DNA from: Rhodococcus sp. IEGM 1381
GTDB lineage: Bacteria; Actinomycetota; Actinomycetes; Mycobacteriales; Mycobacteriaceae
NCBI RefSeq assembly: GCF_030056795.1
Contig: NZ_JASHKQ010000005.1
Location: forward strand, 62,001-126,000
Reading direction: 5' to 3'
DNA length: 64,000 bases
Both the position numbers and the translations under genes were made by a program. Shown one piece after another: positions 1 to 7,680 of the stretch. How positions within the stretch are numbered: the stretch's first letter is position 1; each line of letters opens with the position of its first letter. The notes under the pieces were generated by a model. The model saw nothing but the letters and a program-made list of their open reading frames with translations, was not told the origin of the DNA and ran no database searches.

Positions 1-609
1 CGTGCAATGTGTGCGAGGAACGGTATCCGGATACAGAGTCAGGCGCTCGGTACACGTGACGACGGGAAGGGGAAGTTCGAGCGACCTGGCCAGTCGAGCG
101 CTGTGAGTGAACACCTGCGCAAGCACTCGGGCATCGTCGTAGGCGTCGTGTGCATTGGACTGCAACACTTTCCAGTGCGCGGCGAGGGTGGATAGCTTGT
201 GGTTGGGAGTGTCGAGTTGTAGTCGCCTCGACAATGCCACGGTGCACAACCGCTGCTTCGTCGGCATGTCGATGCCCGCACGCATCGATTCGAGCTTCAA
301 GAAGCCGTGGTCGAAACTCGCGTTGTGCGCGACCATGGTTCGACCGTCCAGCAGATCCATGAGTTGCGGGGCGATCATGTCGAACGTCGGCGCACCGGCA
401 AGTCGTTCGGGCGTCAGTTTGTGGATGTGCACCGGGCCGGGATCGCAGCCCGGGTTGACCAGAGTCGACAGTTCGCGTCCGACCCGTCCGTCCTCGTCGA
501 CCGTCAGAGCGGCCACGCTGAGTACCCGATCTCGGGACGCCTTCAGACCAGAAGTCTCGACATCGACGACGACCCACTTGTCGCTGCCGCTTCTGAGCGC
601 GTTCCTCAC
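1..609 (-). CDS. DnaQ-like 3'-5' exonuclease (DEDDh family), 3' end cut by window edge
   Basis: Open frame on the minus strand from a GTG at 609 with a GAAGGTGGAAG ribosome-binding site; it runs off the left edge without a stop, so about 203 residues are visible. The start reads VRNALRSG followed by VVVDVETSGL, the ExoI motif with both acidic metal ligands. VAHNASFDHGF is ExoII, and HDAYDDARVL supplies the catalytic His and Asp of ExoIII. VNPGCDPGPVHIH followed by KLTPERLAGAPTF is typical of the DnaQ/epsilon-type exonuclease fold. It would degrade 3' ends of DNA or RNA, as a proofreading or repair factor. The missing C-terminus could carry a BRCT or other domain, so the exact subfamily is open. 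Confidence 0.85.
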   Translation of the reverse strand, partial: MRNALRSGSDKWVVVDVETSGLKASRDRVLSVAALTVDEDGRVGRELSTLVNPGCDPGPVHIHKLTPERLAGAPTFDMIAPQLMDLLDGRTMVAHNASFDHGFLKLESMRAGIDMPTKQRLCTVALSRRLQLDTPNHKLSTLAAHWKVLQSNAHDAYDDARVLAQVFTHSARLARSLELPLPVVTCTERLTLYPDTVPRTHCT

Positions 610-699
610 AGAGCTTCCACCTTCGACCGCGTCGGACAGTGGTGGTCACTATGCCGTACGGGCGATCCTCAATACGGAAAATGCCGATCGCGGGTCGCT

Positions 700-1269
700 C
701 TATTCACACTGCGGACCGGTGATGTAGCCCTGCTCGCAGCCATACTGCGTTTGTATGTCTCCGCTGGTCGGCTCCTCTCCACACAGAACTCCGCACCGCT
801 CATACCCATTCACAACGCCATCACCGTTTCGATCTTCGGACTCGTTGTACGGGTACCCGGACTCGGGCGACGGCGCGGTCGCAGCGCACCTAGGGTCGTT
901 CACCGCGTACGAGCCATCGGTGAAGACCGCAGTGCCGCCGTAATCGCAATATCTCAATTCAGGAGCCGCAGGCGCGACGTACGTGTCGCATTCGGCTTCG
1001 TACCCTGTCGTTCCGTCTGAGTACAGGGCAGTGCCGGATTGATACAGGTCCAAGTTTCCGCACTCGTAGGTGACTGGTTGGGGCGGAGGAACGGGCGGCG
1101 GCTCAGGTGCAGCCGGAGCGACCACGGTGGAGCTAGGCAATGCCGACACAGTAGCGCTCGAGCTGCTCGTTGCAGAAACAGCTCCGCTCGGTGTCTCGTT
1201 GGGGTTGCTGGAGCAGCCCACGCAAGCGAGAGCTATTGCGGTGATTGCAATGAACGTTCTCGTGGACAT
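700..1269 (-). CDS. putative lipoprotein of unknown function
   Basis: 189 aa. The start at 1269 is preferred over the longer frame to 1314 because GGAGTTGCC precedes it and it opens directly with a signal peptide, MSTRTFIAITAIALACVGC, whose final Cys would be lipidated (the -3 position is Cys, slightly atypical). After the Cys comes a Ser/Ala/Pro linker, then a Cys-rich C-terminal half containing DRNGDGVVNGYERC, which resembles an EF-hand-like or Excalibur calcium loop. Probably anchored on the outer face of the membrane. Function unknown. Confidence 0.7.
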   Translation of the reverse strand: MSTRTFIAITAIALACVGCSSNPNETPSGAVSATSSSSATVSALPSSTVVAPAAPEPPPVPPPQPVTYECGNLDLYQSGTALYSDGTTGYEAECDTYVAPAAPELRYCDYGGTAVFTDGSYAVNDPRCAATAPSPESGYPYNESEDRNGDGVVNGYERCGVLCGEEPTSGDIQTQYGCEQGYITGPQCE

Positions 1270-1477
1270 GGCAACTCCGAACCGGTCGAGAATGCTTGGA
1301 CCCGCCCCCGGCACAGGCCATGTCGGCTCAGTATCGCAGGGAACTCCGCGCGAAAACGCATGATTCGACGTTCGGATCGAGCGCTACGCCCTAGTACGCA
1401 GGCGTAAGCGTGTTCCACACGACAATTTCCGCGGGTAATCTCCTCTATGCATGTAGATGCAAGCACAAGGAGCAAAT

Positions 1478-1738
1478 GTGGCCACCCCGCGACGACGAAC
1501 CCGACTGCATTCGAGTGAGCTGGCTGAATCCTTCGTCGCTCGTCGGCATCAATTGCGCCTCACTCAAGCAGAACTGGCGTTGCTTGCAGGAGTTGGTCGA
1601 TCGACAGTCCAAGCTCTCGAAGGCGGTAAGGACTCGGTCCAACTCGATGGTGCTATCGCAATTGCGGATGCGCTGGGCTGCAGGATCACTCTGAACAATC
1701 GATCTGGCATTCCTGTGCCGCCGCTCGATCCGCGTTGA
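1478..1738 (+). CDS. XRE-family helix-turn-helix regulator (HipB-like)
   Basis: 86 aa from GTG 1478, chosen because AAGGAG lies 5 nt upstream; an ATG at 1457 in the same frame has no ribosome-binding site. The helix-turn-helix is RHQLRLTQAELALLAG followed by VGRSTVQALEGGK, then a dimerisation-like segment. This is the compact y4mF/HipB type of regulator, often the antitoxin of a HipA kinase, but no HipA gene follows; the next gene is a cytosine deaminase. It may be a solo regulator or the remains of a toxin-antitoxin pair. Confidence 0.75.
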   Translation: MATPRRRTRLHSSELAESFVARRHQLRLTQAELALLAGVGRSTVQALEGGKDSVQLDGAIAIADALGCRITLNNRSGIPVPPLDPR

Positions 1739-1817
1739 CAACAGGCTGCACGCCCCTTGGCAATCTGGTCGACTGACACGGATTGCATTCACAGTTTGCA
1801 GACGCCCAGGAGGAACC

Positions 1818-2282
1818 GTGACCGATCCCGCTCGCACCGATGAGTACTTCCTCGGACTCGCAATCGAGCAAGCACAGATCGGCTGGGAAGAAGGCGGCGT
1901 TCCGATCGGCGCGGCACTCGTTCACGACGGCGAAGTTCTTGCTGTGGGGCGGAACCGCCGCGTCCAGATGGACAGCGCAATCCGTCACGGAGAAACCGAC
2001 TGCATCGAGCGAGCGGGGCGACTGCCGGCTTCGGTCTATCGCAACTCTGTCCTCTACACCACGTTGTCCCCGTGCTTCATGTGCGCGGGAACCGCTCTGC
2101 TGTACGAAATTCCTCGGATCGTCATCGGTGAGAACCGCTCGTTCGAGACATCGGAAAGCTTGCTACGCGACCATGGGGTTCAGGTCGACGTCATCGACGA
2201 CCCCGACTGTGTGCGACTGATGGAACGCTTGTTGGCAGAGCGACCAGGCCTGTGGCTCGAAGACATCGGCGAAGAGGCATGA
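1818..2282 (+). CDS. Fcy1-type cytosine deaminase / nucleoside deaminase
   Basis: 154 aa, preceded by AGGAGG. Zinc-dependent CDA-fold enzyme: the ligand/proton-shuttle motif is H57-G58-E59 and the zinc cysteines are in P85-C-F-M-C89. The spacing, the LYTTLSPC block, IPRIVIGEN and the C-terminal RPGLWLEDIGE strongly resemble yeast cytosine deaminase Fcy1 (158 aa, HGE and SPCDMC), not the usual bacterial CodA amidohydrolase. Likely converts cytosine to uracil and ammonia in the cytosol for pyrimidine salvage. A related deaminase with another substrate cannot be excluded. Monocistronic by spacing. Confidence 0.8.
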   Translation: MTDPARTDEYFLGLAIEQAQIGWEEGGVPIGAALVHDGEVLAVGRNRRVQMDSAIRHGETDCIERAGRLPASVYRNSVLYTTLSPCFMCAGTALLYEIPRIVIGENRSFETSESLLRDHGVQVDVIDDPDCVRLMERLLAERPGLWLEDIGEEA

Positions 2283-2393
2283 GCAGCGCAGCCGAACACG
2301 AACCCACCGCTTAGGGTTGTGGACGCGACTGTTGACCCCGTGTGCCGCGAACACTCCGAAGCCAGTGTCGATCGAAAGAGGTAGCCGAAGCCG

Positions 2394-2771
2394 ATGATCA
2401 TCACCGGGTTGTTCTTCGCCGAGTACGCGCGAGCCTCCAACGACATGCTCGACATTCTCGGCGGTGTCTGGGATACCTGCACAGTCCCGCGCGACACCCG
2501 CATGCTCGAATGCCGGCTGATCGCGCTCTTACAGACCGGGCCCGACGACATCGGCAAGGACTTCCCCACGACTCTCGAAGTTCTCGACGCGAACGGCGAA
2601 CACATCGTCAATCAGCGTGGCCTTCAAATCCCCGGAGCCGGCTTCACCGGCGAGAATCGGTTCTGGTTCCTGCCGATGCAGATGGTCTTCCGAGACGAAG
2701 GACGGCATAACTTCATTCTCAGCGCCGGTGGGGCCACAGCGAGCGTCGGGCTTCGCATCGCGTTCGGTTGA
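2394..2771 (+). CDS. 125-aa hypothetical protein, copy 1 of a near-identical pair (DUF6941-like)
   Basis: Starts MIITGLFFAEYARASNDM after an AGAGGTAGC ribosome-binding region. Small, mostly beta, no signal peptide or membrane segment. It contains GGVWDTCTVPRDTR and a C-terminal GENRFWF/RDEGRHNF pair. I associate this pattern with the DUF6941 family, from memory only. It differs from the protein at 7167-7544 at five of 125 residues, and the similarity stops at the gene ends. Function unknown. Confidence 0.7.
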   Translation: MIITGLFFAEYARASNDMLDILGGVWDTCTVPRDTRMLECRLIALLQTGPDDIGKDFPTTLEVLDANGEHIVNQRGLQIPGAGFTGENRFWFLPMQMVFRDEGRHNFILSAGGATASVGLRIAFG

Positions 2772-3064
2772 CGGAGAGCGCGATACTAGCCGTGTTGCGA
2801 AGTAGTTCGGCCGTGCCTCAATGAAAGTACACAGCACGTGACCTACCGGTGGCATGTCCCCGCGCCACCCTCTCAGCGGTAAAACGCCTGCAAGGGTGCC
2901 TCTCCGGCTCAATCCCCGCCTCGAACTGCAAACCCAACCGGCCGTAGCTCAGCCATGAACGCCGAATAGGTTCTCCGGAAAAAGGGTCAGATCATCCCGT
3001 ACGCAAAGATTTTGGGTCCCGCGTACCGGAACCCTGTATGTAGTCGATAGTCCGGTCATGCGCG
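2772..3064. other. intergenic stretch with a possible DUF6188-like gene remnant
   Basis: No complete gene. On the minus strand around 2790-2865 a short frame reads MPPVGHVLCTFIEARPNYF, which resembles the opening of the protein at 9401 (MDIPLVGQVIASLEFGFSL); the flanking DNA (gacctaccggtggcatgtcc versus gacctaccagaggaatgtcc) also matches. It may be the decayed 5' end of a related gene. The rest shows nothing recognisable. Confidence 0.3.
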
Positions 3065-3847
3065 CTATTCACCGACGCTCGTCAACCTCTTTGCGGCTGC
3101 GGCGGTTCCAAGTTCGATTCGGGCCTCCGGGTTGTCGATGTAGAAGCGAATCCACTGTTCCAGCGCCTCCGGGTGGATGTCGAAGCGCCTGCAGTCGAGT
3201 TCGATGTACTTGCCTTTCGGCATAACTTCGATTCTCCAGAGAAAGGTTGTGAAGCGCCGGTTCATCTTCGCCAACTCGTCGACCCTCACCAGAACCAACG
3301 GGGTCGACTCCATGACCACAGCAGTGTCTCGGATGTCCACCCACGGGACCTGGATGTCGAATGCCCAGCCGCGGTGGCGAATACCGTCGTCCGAGAGGCC
3401 TAGGTAGCCGTTGCGGATTTTGCGCAACAGGATTGGAATCAAGAATGAGGCCATGGACAATCCCATTGCCGCAAAGACCCATCCCACCCCACCCGAGGTG
3501 AAACCCATCGCGATCATGCAGGTCGACAAAGAGACGACTACCACGACGAGCAACCTCAAGCCCACCGGGTTGTAGCGCACAGTCGATCCCCGCACCCATC
3601 GGCGGACGTCAGAGCCTGTCTTGACCGACGGGACGTTGGTCCACGCGAAAGCTACTGTGCTGATGCAAAACACAGCGAATCCGAAAGCCGACAACGCAGA
3701 GGCGACCATTCCCTCCACGACACTCACCACGCACAAGTACAGAGCAATCAACGCCGCAACCCCGAAGATCGCGCTTCGAGCGATCATCGACCCCGGCGAC
3801 GCCACCCAGCGCCGCAGTCCACTGGGCCGCACGTCAGAAAATCGCAT
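3065..3847 (-). CDS. membrane protein of the WXG100-type operon
   Basis: 260 aa. The start at 3847 (MRFSDVRPSGLRRW) overlaps the upstream gene's stop by 14 nt; the longer frame to 4009 would lie inside that gene. Two N-terminal membrane segments (about residues 20-65), then a second hydrophobic pair (about 100-145), then a soluble C-terminal domain with VPWVDIRDTAVVME and WRIEVMPKGKYIELDC that looks like a PH-like (bPH) beta domain. Last gene of a four-gene operon. Possibly an immunity protein or secretion accessory for the protein encoded at 3834-4907; that is inference from gene order. Confidence 0.65.
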   Translation of the reverse strand: MRFSDVRPSGLRRWVASPGSMIARSAIFGVAALIALYLCVVSVVEGMVASALSAFGFAVFCISTVAFAWTNVPSVKTGSDVRRWVRGSTVRYNPVGLRLLVVVVVSLSTCMIAMGFTSGGVGWVFAAMGLSMASFLIPILLRKIRNGYLGLSDDGIRHRGWAFDIQVPWVDIRDTAVVMESTPLVLVRVDELAKMNRRFTTFLWRIEVMPKGKYIELDCRRFDIHPEALEQWIRFYIDNPEARIELGTAAAAKRLTSVGE

Positions 3848-4907
3848 CCCACGCCCTCGTCGCCAACTCCCCGATTGCCGACCCCGTGTCGGCAACTGCC
3901 GCAGCGCCATCACCGATCGCATCGCCGACGCTACCCAAACCTTCTGTGTACAGGGTGTCGACAGCGCCGGAAATGAAGATGCCGACGATCGCACCGCCGG
4001 CCGCACCAACCAGGGTCCCGACTCCCGGCACTGGAATCGCGGTGCCGATCAGAGCACCCGCGGCGACTGCCGCGCCGAATCCGAGACCGCCCGACACGAT
4101 GGCCTGATCGACTGGTTTGCCCTCGTAGATGTCGTAGGCGATTCCGCCGACGGCCAATGCACCGCCGAGTCCTGCAAAGAATCGGCCCGCTCTGGTCTCG
4201 ATTTTATCCGCAACGTCTCTGAACTTCTCGCTCCTACGCAGGGCTGCCCTGGACTCGTCGACATCGCGGTAGATCTGAGCAGCAGGAGTTCCGGGCGGGG
4301 CCGACTGGGCCAGCCTTAGATACTTGGCCGCTTCCTCGGCGAGAACGTCCGCGCGCTTCGTCAGCAGGGAAACATGCTTCGAGGCCAGGCTTTCGGCCGC
4401 TCCTCCGAGTAGGTCAGAAGCGATAAGGAACCATCTCTCGGTGACCTCCAGCCATACGTTCTTCAGTGTTTCGCCGGCCAGGGTCTCGATCTGTCGCGCC
4501 GCATCGGCACCGTGTGACGCCGCTTCGTACGCAAGGCGATGCGCTTCGGAATCCGAACCGGGGTCGAGGATGACGTCACCGCTCAGTGTCAGCCCCGCCG
4601 CGGCCGCATCGGTCCGAACATCTGCCATCCGATCGTGCGCGTTCTGAAGTTCGGAGGCAAAGGCATCGATCGCGGAGGCATAGCTGCGGGCCGCTGCCGC
4701 CATCTCGGCAGTTCGCTGAGCGCCGTGAGTCATTTTCTCGCAGGCGAGTCGAGATGCCGGCCCGTCCCAGGCCGAATCCAAGGTGTTCCGAATGGAATAC
4801 ATCTTTTCGCCGGTGACGTCGATGTTCGACGCGAATTGGTCGCGGAGCCAACCGGCTGCCACGCGGACCGAGCCGGGATTGCCGCTCACGTGGGTATCGA
4901 CGGTCAT
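3834..4907 (-). CDS. WXG100-superfamily secreted effector-like protein with glycine-zipper C-terminus
   Basis: 357 aa from ATG 4907, which overlaps the preceding gene by ATGA. N-terminal about 110 residues are helical with an AWDGPAS turn, the W-x-G hairpin of ESX/type VII substrates. The centre is a long Ala-rich helical region. The C-terminus (about 240-330) is glycine-rich and hydrophobic (GGLGFGAAVAAGALIG, GTLVGAAGGAIVGIF), like glycine-zipper pore-forming or membrane-inserting tails. Probably exported by a type VII system and acting on membranes, or a secretion chaperone. No catalytic motif is seen. The encoded partner is the 96-aa protein just upstream. Confidence 0.6.
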   Translation of the reverse strand: MTVDTHVSGNPGSVRVAAGWLRDQFASNIDVTGEKMYSIRNTLDSAWDGPASRLACEKMTHGAQRTAEMAAAARSYASAIDAFASELQNAHDRMADVRTDAAAAGLTLSGDVILDPGSDSEAHRLAYEAASHGADAARQIETLAGETLKNVWLEVTERWFLIASDLLGGAAESLASKHVSLLTKRADVLAEEAAKYLRLAQSAPPGTPAAQIYRDVDESRAALRRSEKFRDVADKIETRAGRFFAGLGGALAVGGIAYDIYEGKPVDQAIVSGGLGFGAAVAAGALIGTAIPVPGVGTLVGAAGGAIVGIFISGAVDTLYTEGLGSVGDAIGDGAAAVADTGSAIGELATRAWDAIF

Positions 4908-5194
4908 CGCTGCTCCTCCCACAGTGCAGCGTTGACCTGGTCGGCCGCGGCCAGGTCTTGTTCCGAATAGCGATCGGCACTCTCCGAGACAGCGTCGCCG
5001 AAACCTGCGAGTGCCACACTCAATTCGCCCGCAGACTCGACGAAAATCGACATGATGCCGAGAATTGCTGCAGTTCCTACTCCTCCATCGACGTTGCCGG
5101 GGATCGACGGTGCCAGTGCGTCCACGTAAGCCGACGTCTCCGACAACCGTGCGGCTTCGGACCGCAAGGCGTCGTGGTCCACGAACAACGTCAT
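4904..5194 (-). CDS. WXG100-like (EsxA/EsxB-type) small partner protein
   Basis: 96 aa beginning MTLFVDHDALRSEAARL; the start at 5194 overlaps the upstream stop by ATGA, favouring it over the in-frame start at 5209. Size, all-helical composition, a central helix break (GNVDGGVGTAAILG) and a C-terminal helix with Ser/Ala/Asp repeats fit the WXG100-like fold, although the canonical W-x-G is missing. It ends four bases into the large effector-like gene. Likely forms a heterodimer with that protein for export. Confidence 0.55.
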   Translation of the reverse strand: MTLFVDHDALRSEAARLSETSAYVDALAPSIPGNVDGGVGTAAILGIMSIFVESAGELSVALAGFGDAVSESADRYSEQDLAAADQVNAALWEEQR

Positions 5195-5472
5195 GCGAGT
5201 GATGTCCACTCACTCTGCGGGACGATGACGTCGAGCAATACGAGATCGAAAGGCGCGCCTTCGCGAACCGTTGCGAGCCGCTCTGTCGGCATCACCAGCC
5301 ATGCTTCATCCGGACCTACGCAGGTGTGCAGCCGGTCCAGTGCCGAGCAGACGAGTAACGCGGATCGCCCATCGCGCGTGGTCCGCAGTCTGACAGTCGC
5401 TTCGTCCGGAGTGGCCACCGATTCGACGCACGGCACGTAGACCACTGGTGGGAAATCAGTTGGAACTGCCAT
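5191..5472 (-). CDS. SAV_915-like small protein heading the WXG100-type operon
   Basis: 93 aa, soluble. Pattern VRLRTTRDGRSALLVCSAL, then GPDEAWLVMP and PFDLVLLDVIVPQ, resembles the SAV_915 / SseB-like proteins that often accompany actinobacterial type VII effectors (recalled, not searched). First gene of the operon 5472-3065, linked to the next by an ATGA overlap. Role unknown, possibly a regulator or chaperone. Confidence 0.6.
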   Translation of the reverse strand: MAVPTDFPPVVYVPCVESVATPDEATVRLRTTRDGRSALLVCSALDRLHTCVGPDEAWLVMPTERLATVREGAPFDLVLLDVIVPQSEWTSLA

Positions 5473-5582
5473 TTCTGCCCCTCCCCGACGCGGCCCGATC
5501 GCCGCCCCACAGGATCAGACGCAGTAGGGGTTGCGCCGGTTCCACTGACAGGCCGGCCCTATCGGAGGCCTGGTGGGCGTCT

Positions 5583-6011
5583 TCAGCGAGACAGCGCCTG
5601 CCAGGTCGCCTCGCCCGCGCGATATCCCGCCTCGAACAACCATGGCCACTCGGAGAAATCTTCGGGGTCGACCACCACCGTCTCCACGCCGCCGTTCCCA
5701 CGCCGCTTTGGCATGTCCTCAGGATGCGACGGGAACCGATCTTTCAAATAAGCCGGCTCGAGGCTCTGCCGAAAGATCAGCCACGTCTGCGGTGTGAAGC
5801 CCACTGCTTCAGCACGTTTCGCCAGGTCGATCCAGACTTCACTGTTCGCGTATCCACCCTCGAGTACCAGCCTTCGGGTCTCGAGCATCGGAAATACTCC
5901 GAACCATATCGGCGGATAGCTCAGCAGCGTCTGGCACCAAGCACGACGGCGCTCCGGCGGAATGGGTTCCCACTTCGCCTGTGCTGCTTCGAGTTCGTCA
6001 CTACCGGACAT
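5583..6011 (-). CDS. hypothetical 142-aa protein
   Basis: Soluble acidic protein starting MSGSDELEAAQAKWEPIPP; Trp-rich (WFGVFPMLE, WPWLFEAGYRAGEATWQ). No signal peptide or membrane segment and no family recognised. It lies 110 bp upstream of the WXG100-type operon in the same direction, so it may belong to it, possibly as an immunity or accessory protein. Preceded by a small overlapping frame (6001-6150). Confidence 0.55.
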   Translation of the reverse strand: MSGSDELEAAQAKWEPIPPERRRAWCQTLLSYPPIWFGVFPMLETRRLVLEGGYANSEVWIDLAKRAEAVGFTPQTWLIFRQSLEPAYLKDRFPSHPEDMPKRRGNGGVETVVVDPEDFSEWPWLFEAGYRAGEATWQALSR

Positions 6012-6150
6012 CGTTCACCTCGCCCCGGAGGTGCAACCCTCCATCGACTTGCGCGCCTGCGGTTGCGGGACGCGCCGGTTCTTCCCCTGGGGCACCCTGT
6101 CGATGGAGACGGGGTTGCCGGACAGCCGGCCAGGTACCGACAGCTGCCAC
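6001..6150 (-). CDS. possible 49-aa small ORF overlapping the next gene
   Basis: GTG at 6150 stands 7 nt after a strong GGAGGAGG, and the frame ends in TAG 11 nt inside the gene that starts at 6011. The peptide (VAAVGTWPAVRQPRLHRQG...) has no recognisable domain. An ATG at 6154 in another frame could use the same ribosome-binding site and gives a longer Cys/Arg-rich frame. The strong site and the overlap are the only support; it may be a leader ORF. Confidence 0.3.
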   Translation of the reverse strand: MAAVGTWPAVRQPRLHRQGAPGEEPARPATAGAQVDGGLHLRGEVNDVR

Positions 6151-6204
6151 TCATGAACCTCCTCCGACCATAGCCGAGCGGTACGACACGCACCATCGGC
6201 GTGT

Positions 6205-6250
6205 GATAGACATATTTTATTAGATGCACTATGCAATTAGATTAGGGAGG
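6205..6250 (+). promoter_or_regulatory. A+T-rich promoter/operator region of the carbonic anhydrase gene
   Basis: A 40-bp A+T-rich patch in otherwise GC-rich DNA, containing the direct repeat ATTAGAT...ATTAGATT and the inverted element TGCA-CTA-TGCA between them, directly before AGGGAGG and the GTG start at 6255. Likely holds the -10 region and a regulator site; the regulator is unknown. Confidence 0.4.
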
Positions 6251-6254
6251 GATC

Positions 6255-7097
6255 GTGCGTCGTTTGTTTCGTACTGCACTCGCCACGGCCGCTGCACCGC
6301 TACTTCTCGCCGGATGCGCAGGTTCGGACAGCACCGATCCGGCCGCTATGACCGACGGAGACACTACGACCGCTGCGTCCAGTGCCGCCTCAGCCGCAGA
6401 ACAAGCGGGAGCTCAACAAGCCACCGAGTTCCAGTACGAGGGCGAGTTCGGTCCCGCAACCTGGTCGAGCCTCAGCCCTCAATGGGGCGCATGCGCCGAC
6501 ACGTCGGCCCAATCCCCGATAGACCTGCACGACGCAATTCCTGCCGACCTACCAGCACTCGAATTCGATTACAGGCCAGGTGATATCGCGCTGAAGAACA
6601 CCACTCACACGGTGCAGGCCGACGAGACACCCGGATCGGAAGTGGTCGTCGACGGTAAGCACTCTCCGTTGACCCAGTTCCATCTTCACGAACCGGCCGA
6701 GCACGAACTCGACGGCGTTCGCCACGATGCCGAATTGCATCTGGTGCACACTGCGAATGATGGAAGCATCACCGTTGTCGGGGTGCTCATCGACAAGGGC
6801 GCACCCAACGCGGCACTGGGGAACTACTTCGACGAGTTGCCTGCCGTCGACGAGACCGCGGAACTCGATGACTTCGATCCTTCGCAACTGCTGCCCAATG
6901 ACCGGACGAACGTGCGCTACACCGGATCCCTCACCACTCCCCCGTGCACCGAGAGCGTGCAGTGGATTGTCATGACCACTCCGGTACAGGCCTCGGAACA
7001 GCAGCTCGACGAATTCAGATCTGTGATCGAACAGAACGCGCGGCCGCTGCAGGATCAAGGCAGTCGCAGCGTTCTACTCGACAGCGAAGGACACTGA
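6255..7097 (+). CDS. alpha-class carbonic anhydrase, lipoprotein
   Basis: 280 aa, GTG start with AGGGAGG. Signal peptide ends in the lipobox LLLAGC (Cys21), followed by a Ser/Thr/Ala linker. The alpha-CA domain spans about 60-275: WGACADTSAQSPIDL near the front, zinc ligands His143 and His145 in FHLH and His162 in AELHLVH, and the TTPPCTE strand near the end. The enzyme hydrates CO2 to bicarbonate, here anchored outside the cytoplasmic membrane. Monocistronic by spacing. Confidence 0.93.
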   Translation: MRRLFRTALATAAAPLLLAGCAGSDSTDPAAMTDGDTTTAASSAASAAEQAGAQQATEFQYEGEFGPATWSSLSPQWGACADTSAQSPIDLHDAIPADLPALEFDYRPGDIALKNTTHTVQADETPGSEVVVDGKHSPLTQFHLHEPAEHELDGVRHDAELHLVHTANDGSITVVGVLIDKGAPNAALGNYFDELPAVDETAELDDFDPSQLLPNDRTNVRYTGSLTTPPCTESVQWIVMTTPVQASEQQLDEFRSVIEQNARPLQDQGSRSVLLDSEGH

Positions 7098-7166
7098 CAC
7101 GGGCACCGTGCCGGATGGAATGGGTAGATTTACCTCGAGGCGAGTCCTGACCGAGAGGGGTAACAG

Positions 7167-7544
7167 ATGATCATCACCGGGTTGTTCTTCACCGAGTACG
7201 CGCGGGTCAGCGAAGACATGCTCGACATTCTCGGCGGCGTCTGGGATACATGCACGGTCCCTCGCGACACCCGAATGCTCGAATGCCGGTTGGTCGCTCT
7301 GCTACAGACGGGACCCGACGACATCGGTAAGGACTTTCCCGCGACTCTCGAAGTGCTCGACGCGAACGGCGAACACATCGTCAATCAGCGGGGCCTGCAG
7401 ATTCCCGGGGCCGGCTTCACCGGCGAGAATCGGTTCTGGTTCCTGCCGATGCAGATGGTGTTCCGCGACGAAGGACGGCACAACTTCATCCTCAGCGCCG
7501 GTGGGGCCACAGCGAGCGTCGGGCTTCGCATCGCCTTCGGCTGA
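7167..7544 (+). CDS. 125-aa hypothetical protein, copy 2 of a near-identical pair (DUF6941-like)
   Basis: Starts MIITGLFFTEYARVSEDM after GAGAGGGGTAAC. Differs from the copy at 2394-2771 by A9T, A14V, N16E, I43V and T59A only; flanking sequence is unrelated. Recent duplication or gene conversion is implied. Function unknown; no membrane or secretion signal. Confidence 0.7.
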   Translation: MIITGLFFTEYARVSEDMLDILGGVWDTCTVPRDTRMLECRLVALLQTGPDDIGKDFPATLEVLDANGEHIVNQRGLQIPGAGFTGENRFWFLPMQMVFRDEGRHNFILSAGGATASVGLRIAFG

Positions 7545-7594
7545 GCCCGAGCGACCAGGAAGGGGACTCGGTGGCACAGCGCTTCGTTCTCACT

Positions 7595-7680
7595 CGAAAC
7601 AAGTTCGTTTTAACTACACTTAGGATAGTAAAAGTACATTAAGATCGTAGTTGCCGAATCTTTGCGAGGGAGGCGTTGAT
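7595..7680 (+). promoter_or_regulatory. A+T-rich regulatory region before the Fic gene
   Basis: About 55 bp rich in A+T (7601-7655) with the imperfect direct repeats ACTTAGGATAGT and ACATTAAGATCGT and flanking AACTAC / GTAGTT arms, so it could bind a repressor, perhaps the winged-helix tail of the Fic protein itself. A GAGGGAGG ribosome-binding site lies 9 nt before ATG 7681. Confidence 0.4.
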
